From NCBI GenBank assembly GCA_002386465.1, contig DGIT01000063.1:5478-18004 (forward strand): a DNA stretch of 12,527 nucleotides, written 5' to 3'. The notes under the pieces were generated by a model. It searched no databases and was not told where the DNA came from. It worked only from the letters and a program-made list of their open reading frames with translations. The position numbers were made by a program, and so were the translations under genes. Position 1 is the first letter of the stretch. The number at the start of each line of letters is the position of its first letter. The DNA is from Burkholderiales bacterium UBA4615 (GTDB lineage: Bacteria; Pseudomonadota; Gammaproteobacteria; Burkholderiales; Burkholderiaceae_E). Of this stretch, positions 1 to 6,276 are shown piece by piece.

Positions 1-801
1 GCCTGGCAGCCGAAGAACTACGACGGCACCTTCGAGGGTCCGATGACCATGCGCGCGGCGCTCACCAAGTCAAAAAATCTGGTGTCGATCCGCTTGCTGC
101 AGGCGATGGGACCCAAGTATGGCCAGGACTATGTGACCCGGTTCGGGTTCGATGCCGAGCGTCATCCGCCGTATCTCACGACGGCGCTGGGTGCCGGATC
201 GGTCACGCCGATGCAGATGGTGGGTGGCATCTCGGTGTTTGCCAACGGCGGCTATCTGGTGACGCCGCACATCATTGCCCGCATCACCGATGCCAACGGC
301 AAAGTGGTGGCGCAGGCCAAGCCAGGCAAAGCGGGCGATGAAGCGTCGCGTACGATCGATGCACGCAATGCCTTCATCATGGACTCCATGCTGCGCGATG
401 TCGTGCGCAAAGGCACGGCCACGCAGGCCCTGCAATTGCGACGCAGCGATCTTGCCGGCAAGACCGGTACCACCAACGATTCCTTTGATGCCTGGTTCGT
501 CGGCTATGTACCCAAGCTTGCCGCTGCAGCCTGGGTCGGATTCGATCAGCCGCACAAGCTGGGCGACCGCGAAACCGGGGGCGGCCTGGCCCTGCCCATC
601 TGGATCAACTACATGAGGGTCGCCCTCAACGGCATCCCCGATGTGCCGGCCAAGGCACCGCCGGGGGTTGTGCAGATCAATGGCGACTGGTACCTGGCCG
701 AAGTGCCTCCAGGCAAGGGCATCGCTGCCCTGGGCGTCAGCCTGGATGGCGGCCTGGGCAGCGGCAGTCGCGGCGACCAGGTCCGCGACCAGCTCTTCTG
801 A
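1..801 (+). CDS. mrcA: Penicillin-binding protein 1A, C-terminal part (5' end outside window)
   Basis: This is the C-terminal 266 codons of a class A penicillin-binding protein, a bifunctional peptidoglycan glycosyltransferase/DD-transpeptidase anchored in the inner membrane. The visible part is the transpeptidase domain. The SxN motif is SKN (bases 70-78) and the KTG motif is KTGTT (bases 460-474), followed by DAWFVGYVP, typical of the family. The frame is open to base 1, where it reads AWQPKNYDG, a PBP1A hallmark, so the gene begins upstream; the glycosyltransferase domain and the SxxK nucleophile are outside the window. The protein ends in a short Gly/Ser/Arg-rich tail. The stop is TGA, and the convergent response regulator gene ends 10 bases away. 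The gene is also called ponA. In other Burkholderiales I recall it lying next to cyaY; here cyaY is about 9.4 kb away. Confidence 0.95.
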   Translation, partial: AWQPKNYDGTFEGPMTMRAALTKSKNLVSIRLLQAMGPKYGQDYVTRFGFDAERHPPYLTTALGAGSVTPMQMVGGISVFANGGYLVTPHIIARITDANGKVVAQAKPGKAGDEASRTIDARNAFIMDSMLRDVVRKGTATQALQLRRSDLAGKTGTTNDSFDAWFVGYVPKLAAAAWVGFDQPHKLGDRETGGGLALPIWINYMRVALNGIPDVPAKAPPGVVQINGDWYLAEVPPGKGIAALGVSLDGGLGSGSRGDQVRDQLF

Positions 802-811
802 AGCCCAGGCA

Positions 812-1489
812 TCACTGGATCAGTCCGTTTTTCATCGCGTAGTAGGTCACATCGCTGTTGGAGCGCAGATTCAGCTTTTCCAGCACCCGTGACCGATACG
901 TGCTGATGGTCTTGAAGCTCAGGTTGAGCACGTTCGCAATGGCCGTCACAGACTCACCCTTGGCCAGGCGCAGGAAGACCTGCAGTTCGCGATCCGAGAG
1001 CTGCGCATGCGGCGGCTCATCACCGTTGCCGCCCAGGCCATTGGCCAGCAGATCGCCCACCGACTCGGTCACGAACCGTCGGCCCTGCGCCACCGAGCGG
1101 ATCGCACGCAGCAGATCGGTCGGCTCGCAATCCTTGGGCAGATAGCCGCTGGCCCCGAGCTTGAGCATCTGCAAGGCGTAGTGCTGTTCGGGAAAGGACG
1201 ACAGCATCAGCACGGGCAGGTCGGGCCGACGCAGGCGCACCGCCCGCAGCACATCGATGCCGCTCTGGCCGGGCATGGAGATATCGAGCAACAGCACATC
1301 ACATGCATCGTTGCGCACCATGTCGAGCGCATCACGCCCGTTATCGGCTTCCTTGACGGTATCGATGTCCGGTTGTCCGGCGATGAATTGCCGAAAGCCG
1401 GCCCGCACGATCGGGTGATCGTCGCAGATGACCACCTTCAGTTTTTTACCTGAAGTGGATGAGGACGGGGACGAGGCGGTGAAGTTCAT
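812..1489 (-). CDS. NarL/FixJ-family response regulator (receiver + LuxR-type HTH)
   Basis: A 225-residue cytoplasmic response regulator. Residues 17-135 are a receiver domain: acidic pair D23/D24, phospho-acceptor D69 in LLLDISMPG, switch residue S97 and conserved K119 in GYLPKD. After a linker, residues about 155-220 form a LuxR/GerE helix-turn-helix (LSDRELQVF, KTISTYRSRVLEKLNL), so it should bind DNA when phosphorylated. The ATG at 1489 was chosen because it precedes the receiver by a normal 16-residue Ser/Thr-rich lead; the same frame stays open to 2341 but only as antisense of the kinase gene. There is no good Shine-Dalgarno (GGAG lies 12 bases off). The gene is divergent from the HisKA_3 kinase gene, the usual arrangement of a NarL-type pair, so that kinase is its likely partner. 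The regulated genes are unknown. Confidence 0.93.
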   Translation of the reverse strand: MNFTASSPSSSTSGKKLKVVICDDHPIVRAGFRQFIAGQPDIDTVKEADNGRDALDMVRNDACDVLLLDISMPGQSGIDVLRAVRLRRPDLPVLMLSSFPEQHYALQMLKLGASGYLPKDCEPTDLLRAIRSVAQGRRFVTESVGDLLANGLGGNGDEPPHAQLSDRELQVFLRLAKGESVTAIANVLNLSFKTISTYRSRVLEKLNLRSNSDVTYYAMKNGLIQ

Positions 1490-1508
1490 AGTGTCTTGCG
1501 CTCCATGC

Positions 1509-1524
1509 GGGCACCTAATTTGCT
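1509..1524 (+). promoter_or_regulatory. Sigma-54 (-24/-12) promoter candidate for the HisKA_3 kinase-DUF883 operon
   Basis: GGGCACCTAATTTGCT fits the sigma-54 consensus TGGCAC-N5-TTGCW at 10 of 11 positions and has the invariant GG-N10-GC spacing. The predicted transcript start is near 1535, upstream of the kinase start. It lies in the divergent intergenic region and points towards the kinase gene. The promoter call is inference; no transcript data are available. Confidence 0.6.
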
Positions 1525-1537
1525 GGTCTTGCGGAAC

Positions 1538-1555
1538 AGCCCGAACCCTCGGGCT
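1538..1555 (+). promoter_or_regulatory. Hairpin in the predicted 5' leader of the kinase mRNA
   Basis: AGCCCGAACCCTCGGGCT is a perfect inverted repeat with 7-bp arms and a 4-base ACCC loop. It falls immediately after the predicted sigma-54 start site and before the AGAGG ribosome-binding site at 1567-1571. It could stabilise the mRNA 5' end, act as an operator, or be incidental. There is no T-run, so it is not a standard terminator. Confidence 0.4.
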
Positions 1556-1579
1556 CCCAGCCAGACAGAGGCAATCACC

Positions 1580-2554
1580 GTGCCCGACACGCGTCATCTT
1601 CCGACCCCACCCCGCGGCAATCCCCGATCTGCAGACAGCCGAATCGTCCGACACACCGGCGCGGTCAAACGCCGTCATGTCACACGACGCGCCATGGCAG
1701 TCCCTTCGACACCGCGACCGTCCTCCGGCTCTGCAGCGAGCCTTGCCGACATCCTGTCCGACACAGCGGACACCGCGCTCGCCATGCGATTGCAGCAGGC
1801 GCGCGAAGCCGAGCGCGCTGCGCTGGCACGCGAGCTGCACGACGAACTGGGCGCGATCCTGACCGCTGCGCGACTCGATGTTGCCTGGCTCGAAACGCAG
1901 TCCTCGATGACACAGGCCCCGGTGACCGAACGACTGCAGCGGCTGCGCGCGCTCCTGAGTGAGGGCATCGATTTCAAACGCCGGGTGGTCGAGGACCTGC
2001 ACCCCACGCTGCTGACCCATCTGGGGTTGCATGCAGCCCTGAGCCGACTGATTGAGGATCAGCGTCTGCGGTTCGCAGGCCGTCTGGTGGCGCGGATCGA
2101 CCCAACTGTCAGTCTGGAAGGGGACCGCGCGCTGGCCTTGTATCGCATGGCGCAAGAAGGCCTGACCAACATCCTCAAGTATGCGCAGGCCAGCCGGATC
2201 GAGATCCGACTGCATCGGGTGGGGGCCTATGCTGAGCTGACGGTGTCCGATGACGGCCAAGGCTTTGACCCGGCTGCGGTCGCGCCTGGCCACCACGGTC
2301 TCGCGGGCATGCGCGATCGGCTGCAGGCGGTACGCGGTCACCTCGAGATCACGTCAGCCCCTGGCGCGGGCACGGTGTTACGGGCACGGGTTCCGCTGCC
2401 TGTTGCAGCGGGCAGCACGGTGCGCAGCGGCACAGCGCGCCTTGCGCTTGTGCGACGGCCAGCGGCCCCGCCCCTGCCGGCCCGAGCTGGCGTCGCGCGT
2501 GCATCCCAGCGGCCCACCCTGATCCATTCCGCTTCTTCCACCCGCCCCGCATGA
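1580..2554 (+). CDS. Soluble sensor histidine kinase, HisKA_3/HATPase_c (NarX/DesK class)
   Basis: A cytoplasmic histidine kinase of 324 residues from this start. No transmembrane segment or recognisable sensor domain is visible: about 65 low-complexity residues precede the kinase core. The HisKA_3 H-box is RELHDELG, with the phospho-histidine codon at 1838 (H87). The ATPase half has an N-box (QEGLTNILKYAQA), G1 (DDGQGFD) and G2 (HGLAGMRDRL), so it looks catalytically complete. A Pro/Ala/Arg-rich tail of about 45 residues follows the ATPase fold. The GTG at 1580 was chosen because AGAGG (1567-1571) lies 8 bases upstream and a sigma-54 promoter predicts a transcript start near 1535, which rules out the ATG at 1496; ATG 1694 (286 residues) is the alternative. 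It probably phosphorylates the divergent NarL-type regulator. The DUF883 gene follows 8 bases downstream, so the two should be cotranscribed. Confidence 0.9.
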   Translation: MPDTRHLPTPPRGNPRSADSRIVRHTGAVKRRHVTRRAMAVPSTPRPSSGSAASLADILSDTADTALAMRLQQAREAERAALARELHDELGAILTAARLDVAWLETQSSMTQAPVTERLQRLRALLSEGIDFKRRVVEDLHPTLLTHLGLHAALSRLIEDQRLRFAGRLVARIDPTVSLEGDRALALYRMAQEGLTNILKYAQASRIEIRLHRVGAYAELTVSDDGQGFDPAAVAPGHHGLAGMRDRLQAVRGHLEITSAPGAGTVLRARVPLPVAAGSTVRSGTARLALVRRPAAPPLPARAGVARASQRPTLIHSASSTRPA

Positions 2555-2562
2555 GGCTTGCC

Positions 2563-2967
2563 ATGACCCAGATCTCCAATACTTCCGCTTTGACCAGCCG
2601 CCCCGGAAACGGGCCCGACGCCGCCATCGCCTCACGCTCCGCCCTGGACACCGGGCGCAGCGGTTCTGGCGCCGAGGGCGGGTCGCACGCCACGGAGCTC
2701 AAGACGCTGATTGATGAGCTGGTATCGCTCGCGCGTGTCAGCCAGGGCGATCTGAAAGCCGACCTTGAGCACCGGGTCGCACTCGCGCGCGAGCGCCTGG
2801 GCACGACCCTTGAGCAGAGCCGTGAACTGAGCGCGCGGGCGCGCGAACAGATGCAACGCAGCGTCGAAGCCTCACGTGAGGTGGTTGCGCATCGCCCACT
2901 GTCGGCGATCGCGATGTCCGTTGCCGTGGGCCTGGTGGCCGGGCTGCTGCTCTCGCGACGCAGTTGA
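2563..2967 (+). CDS. DUF883 (ElaB/YqjD-type) C-tail-anchored protein
   Basis: A 134-residue protein of the DUF883 family, whose E. coli members ElaB and YqjD are stationary-phase, inner-membrane, ribosome-associated proteins. Residues 1-40 are polar and disordered-looking, about 43-105 form a charged amphipathic helix likely to be a coiled coil (ELKTLIDELV onwards), and 112-130 are a single C-terminal membrane helix ending in LLLSRRS, the family's signature tail with Arg after the helix. The ATG at 2563 is preferred because TGAGG at 2552-2556 lies 6 bases upstream; another in-frame ATG at 2551 overlaps the kinase stop (ATGA). A strong hairpin follows the stop. The function is not defined in detail. 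Membership of the predicted sigma-54 operon suggests a stress or envelope role, which is inference. Confidence 0.9.
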   Translation: MTQISNTSALTSRPGNGPDAAIASRSALDTGRSGSGAEGGSHATELKTLIDELVSLARVSQGDLKADLEHRVALARERLGTTLEQSRELSARAREQMQRSVEASREVVAHRPLSAIAMSVAVGLVAGLLLSRRS

Positions 2968-2972
2968 ATCAA

Positions 2973-3004
2973 CCGCCGGGCGGCCGGTAAGAACCGCCCG
3001 GCGG
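2973..3004 (+). terminator. Perfect 11-bp inverted repeat: terminator-like hairpin or activator site upstream of rpoN
   Basis: CCGCCGGGCGG (2973-2983) and CCGCCCGGCGG (2994-3004) are exact reverse complements around a 10-base spacer. The element begins 5 bases after the DUF883 stop, so a strong RNA hairpin ending the kinase-DUF883 transcript is the simplest reading, although no T-run follows. Its centre is also about 90 bp upstream of the -24 element of the rpoN promoter, a normal distance for a sigma-54 activator binding site. The two roles are not exclusive. Confidence 0.55.
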
Positions 3005-3075
3005 ATTCGGCAATTCCGACCGACCTGCGCAAAGAGGTCCCCGGAAACCCGCATGTTTGCGTCAGAGCACGCATC

Positions 3076-3091
3076 TGGCACAGACCTTGCA
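3076..3091 (+). promoter_or_regulatory. Consensus sigma-54 (-24/-12) promoter upstream of rpoN
   Basis: TGGCACAGACCTTGCA matches TGGCAC-N5-TTGCA at all 11 defined positions with GG-N10-GC spacing. The predicted transcript start is near 3102, about 35 bases before the rpoN ATG. The promoter therefore excludes the in-frame ATG at 3053 as the rpoN start and implies that sigma-54 transcribes its own gene with help from an activator such as the one encoded downstream. Confidence 0.8.
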
Positions 3092-3126
3092 ACATTCAAG
3101 TCACAATTACGCAACATTCTTGAATG
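3089..3126 (+). repeat. Overlapping direct and inverted repeats at the rpoN transcription start
   Basis: GCAACATTC occurs at 3089-3097 and again at 3111-3119, 22 bp apart, about two helical turns. CATTCAAG (3093-3100) and CTTGAATG (3119-3126) form a perfect 8-bp inverted repeat with an 18-base spacer. Together they run from the -12 element to just before the rpoN start codon and overlap the predicted start site. This fits an operator for a regulator binding on one face of the helix. No protein can be named. Confidence 0.45.
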
Positions 3127-3136
3127 GGGTTCGCTC

Positions 3137-4627
3137 ATGTCTGCTTCGCTTCAGTTCCGTGCCGGTCAGCACCTGTCCATGACGCCATTCCTGCAGCGCT
3201 CCATTCAGTTGCTGCAGCTGTCCTCCCTCGAATTTCAGCAGCAGGTCGAGGACGTGATGGGCTCAAACCCCTTTCTGGAGCCGCTTGAAACCGACAGCGA
3301 ACGCGAGCAGGCTCAGGACACAGACACTGCGGATTCGCCGGCTGCAGCGCCCGAAGCGGCTGCACAAGCCGAAGGACCCCCCGACCCCGGCGAACGCGAC
3401 GATTCAGACGGCCTGCGTCAGGACGATGTGGCGGATGGCGGGCTGTTTGAGTCCGGCACACGGCGCATGACCGACGATGACTGGGACCCGACGCTGGGCT
3501 TGTGTGCAACGGTCACACTGCGCGAGCATCTGCTGCAACAGGCGGGCTGCCTGCGGCTGACAGCGCGCGATCGGGCGATCATGCACACAGTGATCGAGGC
3601 AATCGACGACTCGGGCTATCTGACACAAACACTGGACGATGTGGCGGCCCTGTGCCCGCCTGGCATCGAGCCGGAGCCCGACGAGTTGCGCGTGGCGCTG
3701 CGCCAGGTGCAGTCGCTGGAGCCTGCCGGCGTAGGCGCACGCTCGGTGTCCGAGTGCCTGACCTTGCAGCTGCAAGCCTTGCCGCAGCCAACACCCTCAA
3801 GAAGCCTGGCGCTGGAAATCGTGCGTCACCACCTGGGCTTGCTGGCCGCGCATGACTTCCAACGCTTGCAACGTGAGCTCAGCTGTACGGATGAGGCGCT
3901 GCACGCGGCCACCGTGCTGCTGCGCAGTCTGAGCCCGCGTCCCGGCGCCGACTTCGGCCCCAGCGACACCCAGTTCGTCGTGGCTGACGTGATCGTGCAG
4001 CCGGCAGGGCGGGGACAGTGGGTCGCACGCATCAATCCGGAGGTCATTCCGCGCATCCGGGTGTGCAGTCGTTACGCACGGCTGTTGCGCGGACACCGGG
4101 ATGGCGAAGGCACGCCGGTGTCCGAACAGGTGCGCGAGGCACGCTGGCTGGTGCGCAACATCGATCAGCGCTTTCAGACCATCCTGCGGGTCGCGCAGGC
4201 GATCATCGATCATCAGGGCCGCTTTTTCGAATACGGTGCCATGGCCATGAAGCCGCAGACCCTGGGCGAAATTGCCGATCGCGTGGGCTTGCACGAATCC
4301 ACGGTGTCGCGCGTGACGAGTCGCAAGTACATGGCCACGCCACGCGGACTCTTCGAATTCAAGCACTTCTTTGGCAGTCATGTCTCCACGGCCGCTGGCG
4401 CTCCCTGCTCAGCCACCGCTGTGCGCGCCTTGATCACCGAGCTGGTGGCCGACGAAGACGGCACCCGCCCGCTGTCCGATATCAAGCTCACGCGCCTGCT
4501 CGAGCAGCGCGGCATTCGCGTGGCGCGGCGCACCGTGTCCAAATACCGCGATGCACTGCAAATTCCTTCAGTCGATGTCCGACGCATGTCGCATCGGCCG
4601 CAGCACGTGGCACAGCACGCGTTCTGA
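3137..4627 (+). CDS. rpoN: RNA polymerase sigma-54 factor
   Basis: A 496-residue sigma-54, full length for the family (about 470-500). Region I (residues 1-50) is the Gln/Leu-rich activator-responsive segment (LQFRAGQHLSMTPFLQRSIQ, IQLLQLSSLEFQQQ). Region II (about 50-120) is acidic and variable, followed by the core-binding domain. The promoter-binding part has a helix-turn-helix from residue 371 (MKPQTLGEIADRVGLHESTV, SRKYMATPRG) and the RpoN box ARRTVSKYRDAL at 463-474, close to the ARRTVAKYRE consensus, so -24 recognition should be normal. The ATG at 3137 has GGGG 7-8 bases upstream and fits the predicted transcript start near 3102. The gene is convergent with a sigma-54 activator and preceded by its own consensus sigma-54 promoter. 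It lacks the usual neighbours lptB, hpf and ptsN, so it may be a second copy (rpoN2-like) or a relocated single copy. Confidence 0.96.
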   Translation: MSASLQFRAGQHLSMTPFLQRSIQLLQLSSLEFQQQVEDVMGSNPFLEPLETDSEREQAQDTDTADSPAAAPEAAAQAEGPPDPGERDDSDGLRQDDVADGGLFESGTRRMTDDDWDPTLGLCATVTLREHLLQQAGCLRLTARDRAIMHTVIEAIDDSGYLTQTLDDVAALCPPGIEPEPDELRVALRQVQSLEPAGVGARSVSECLTLQLQALPQPTPSRSLALEIVRHHLGLLAAHDFQRLQRELSCTDEALHAATVLLRSLSPRPGADFGPSDTQFVVADVIVQPAGRGQWVARINPEVIPRIRVCSRYARLLRGHRDGEGTPVSEQVREARWLVRNIDQRFQTILRVAQAIIDHQGRFFEYGAMAMKPQTLGEIADRVGLHESTVSRVTSRKYMATPRGLFEFKHFFGSHVSTAAGAPCSATAVRALITELVADEDGTRPLSDIKLTRLLEQRGIRVARRTVSKYRDALQIPSVDVRRMSHRPQHVAQHAF

Positions 4628-4644
4628 TTGGGTCGGCTTGCCGG

Positions 4645-4673
4645 GCGGGAAGCGCGAGCCGCTTCTCCCCCGC
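4645..4673 (+). terminator. Possible terminator hairpin between convergent rpoN and the activator gene
   Basis: GGGAAGCG and CGCTTCTCCC pair around a 5-base loop with one bulged T, and flanking GCGGG/CCCGC can extend the stem. It lies 18 bases after the rpoN stop. No T-run follows on the plus strand, so intrinsic termination is uncertain. Confidence 0.3.
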
Positions 4674-4711
4674 GCAGGCTGCGTCCAAGTCTGGGCCGAA
4701 GCCCGCGCAAC

Positions 4712-6085
4712 CTAACGATCGGGTGAGACGGAGAGCTGCCCGTATTCGCGCAAACGGTTGTAGAGCGTCTTCAGGCTGATGCCCAGGGATTCTGCTGCCC
4801 GCTCTCGCGCGCCATCGAAGCGCTCGAGCGTGGCGAGGATCAGCAGACGCTCGGCATCGGCGATTGATGAGCCCAGGGGGATCGACAAGACGTCGCGCTG
4901 AGCATCGCTTGCGGCAACACGATGCACCGCATGGGTCGCTGGCAGCTCGATCGTATCGATCTCCGGCTGCTCAGCCATGATGGCGGCGCGGTGCACCACA
5001 TTGCGCAGCTCACGCACATTGCCAGGCCAGTGATAGTGCTTCAGCGCATCCAGCGCGGCCGGTGTAAACGACCTGGGTACGCCATCGGCCTGATTGATGG
5101 ATGTCAGGAATTCGGGCGCAAGCAGGTCGATGTCATCCAGGCGCGCGCGCAGCGGCGGCAACTGCACCTCGAACACATCCAGCCTGTAGTACAGGTCTTC
5201 ACGCAGCTTGCCCTGACGTACCGCTTCAAGCGGATTGCGGTTGGTTGCCGCCACGATACGCACATCGGTTTCGATCGGCTCTTCGGAGCCAACCCGGATG
5301 AACTGGCCAGTCTCGAGGACCCGCAGCAATTTCACCTGCAGATCGACCGGCATTTCGGTCACTTCATCCAGAAAGAGGGTGCCATTGTGCGCACGCTCGA
5401 AATAGCCGCGATGCTGACGGGTCGCGCCGGTAAAGCTGCCCTTTTCATGCCCGAACAATTCGCTCTCGATGAGTTGCGGCGAGATCGCGCCGCAATTGAC
5501 CGCAAGAAACGGGCGATCCCGCCGGCGTGACAGATGATGAATGGTTTGCGCCACCACTTCCTTGCCTGTGCCGCTTTCACCGACCAGCAGCACATTGACG
5601 GCAGTGGGCGCCACCCTCGCAGTCTGATCGTATACACGACGCATCGGTGCCGAGCGCCCGATCAGACCGGAGAACCCGCCCTTTGAATGCACCATCGCAC
5701 TCATCTGAGAAATTTCGGAGCGCACATTGCCCGAGCCGTGCAAACGGCCCAGCACGCGCTTCAGGTGCTCAACATTGAGCGGCTTGGTGAGATAGTCGAC
5801 CGCACCCAGTCGCAGTGCCTGAATCGAGGTGTCGAGTGAGGCATGGCCGGTGATCAGCACGAATTCCGCCTCGCCCACGAGCTGCGGATCGTTCAAGAGC
5901 TCAAGTCCACGGCCGTCCGGGAGAAATAAATCAAGAAAAATAGCCCTCACCGGCATAAGCATCAGGTGCTGACGTGCTTCGCGCAGTGAGCCCACCACGG
6001 TCGCGCTGAATCCTTCGGCCTCCAGGACCGTGGCCAGCATGCGCGCCGAATTGGCGTCGTCGTCAACAATCAGCAGATGGCTCAT
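4712..6085 (-). CDS. Sigma-54-dependent response regulator (receiver, AAA+, Fis-type HTH; NtrC class)
   Basis: A 457-residue bacterial enhancer-binding protein with the three NtrC-class domains. Receiver (1-120): acidic cluster in LLIVDDD, phospho-acceptor D52 in AIFLDLFLPDG, K in YLTKPL. Central AAA+ domain: Walker A GESGTGKE at about 168-175, sigma-54-contact loop GSFTGA at 216-221 (a Ser variant of GAFTGA), Walker B in GTLFLDEVTEM, and arginine-finger region REDLYYRLDVF. C-terminal Fis-type helix-turn-helix (AAESLGISLKTLYNRLREYG). It should hydrolyse ATP to open sigma-54 promoters when phosphorylated. ATG 6085 was chosen; a GTG at 6091 is equally in frame. No clear Shine-Dalgarno is visible, and an inverted repeat covers the start codon. 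It has no adjacent canonical kinase, so its phosphodonor may be one of the two kinase-like proteins in this block. Its likely targets are the sigma-54 promoters nearby. Confidence 0.95.
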   Translation of the reverse strand: MSHLLIVDDDANSARMLATVLEAEGFSATVVGSLREARQHLMLMPVRAIFLDLFLPDGRGLELLNDPQLVGEAEFVLITGHASLDTSIQALRLGAVDYLTKPLNVEHLKRVLGRLHGSGNVRSEISQMSAMVHSKGGFSGLIGRSAPMRRVYDQTARVAPTAVNVLLVGESGTGKEVVAQTIHHLSRRRDRPFLAVNCGAISPQLIESELFGHEKGSFTGATRQHRGYFERAHNGTLFLDEVTEMPVDLQVKLLRVLETGQFIRVGSEEPIETDVRIVAATNRNPLEAVRQGKLREDLYYRLDVFEVQLPPLRARLDDIDLLAPEFLTSINQADGVPRSFTPAALDALKHYHWPGNVRELRNVVHRAAIMAEQPEIDTIELPATHAVHRVAASDAQRDVLSIPLGSSIADAERLLILATLERFDGARERAAESLGISLKTLYNRLREYGQLSVSPDR

Positions 6086-6099
6086 AGTCACAACTATGA
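6082..6099 (-). promoter_or_regulatory. Inverted repeat covering the start codon of the sigma-54 activator
   Basis: TCATAGTCACAACTATGA has perfect 7-bp arms and a 4-base loop. The ATG of the activator is inside one arm (6083-6085), and the alternative GTG is in the loop region. In mRNA it would pair the start codon in a small hairpin; as DNA it could be an autoregulatory operator. No role is proven. Confidence 0.45.
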
Positions 6100-6163
6100 C
6101 ACAATTTACCGAGGAATGGTCAGGCTAATCGGATTATTGGTCGTCATCCTTGCTTTAAATCAA

Positions 6164-6180
6164 AGTATACATACATGTAT
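6164..6180 (-). promoter_or_regulatory. Putative -10 element and palindrome upstream of the sigma-54 activator
   Basis: On the minus strand TATACT (6164-6169) is a good sigma-70 -10 hexamer about 80 bases before the activator start. The perfect palindrome ATACATGTAT (6171-6180) sits directly upstream of it, where an operator could block RNA polymerase. The best -35 (TTGTAG) is 19 bp away, which is suboptimal. The surrounding 6092-6200 is clearly AT-richer than the rest of the window. I found no sigma-54 element for this gene, in keeping with an activator that must be made before its sigma-54 targets. Confidence 0.35.
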
Positions 6181-6230
6181 TAGTCTCCCTACAACCAAAG
6201 GATGAAGGTCGAGGCACACACGAGCAGTCA

Positions 6231-6248
6231 CCTATCCGAACGGATAGG
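6231..6248. promoter_or_regulatory. Perfect 8-bp inverted repeat (operator or terminator arm)
   Basis: CCTATCCGAACGGATAGG has two exact 8-bp arms around AA. It lies between the receiver gene stop (6318) and the activator start (6085), both on the minus strand. It could be a dimeric repressor/activator site for the activator gene or part of a termination structure for the receiver transcript. A two-base loop is tight for RNA, which slightly favours a DNA site. Confidence 0.4.
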
Positions 6249-6253
6249 ACTCA

Positions 6254-6276
6254 CGGTCCAAGTGCTGCGTGGACCG
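6254..6276 (-). terminator. Hairpin downstream of the receiver gene, possible terminator
   Basis: CGGTCCA (6254-6260) and TGGACCG (6270-6276) form a perfect 7-bp stem with a 9-base loop, about 42 bases after the receiver gene's stop on the minus strand. It would be followed in the transcript by the 6231-6248 repeat. There is no T-run, so factor-independent termination is unsure. Confidence 0.3.

Noticed and set aside
1496..1579. Kinase start at ATG 1496
   Set aside because: It lies only 6 bases from the divergent regulator start and upstream of the sigma-54 element; no family similarity is seen in these residues.
1490..2341. N-terminal extension of the NarL-type regulator by 284 codons on the minus strand
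   Set aside because: It is entirely antisense to the kinase gene, has no domain content, and the receiver starts normally after ATG 1489.
2876..3136. N-terminal extension of RpoN by 87 codons
   Set aside because: It overlaps the DUF883 gene in another frame, crosses the hairpin and lies upstream of the predicted transcript start; RpoN homology begins at ATG 3137.
4922..5530. 202-codon open frame on the plus strand inside the activator gene
   Set aside because: Antisense shadow of the AAA+ domain; no recognisable motifs and no ribosome-binding site.
6139..6153. Sigma-54-like GG...TTGC element on the plus strand
   Set aside because: Spacing is GG-N11-GC, one base too long, and it points at the 3' end of a convergent gene.
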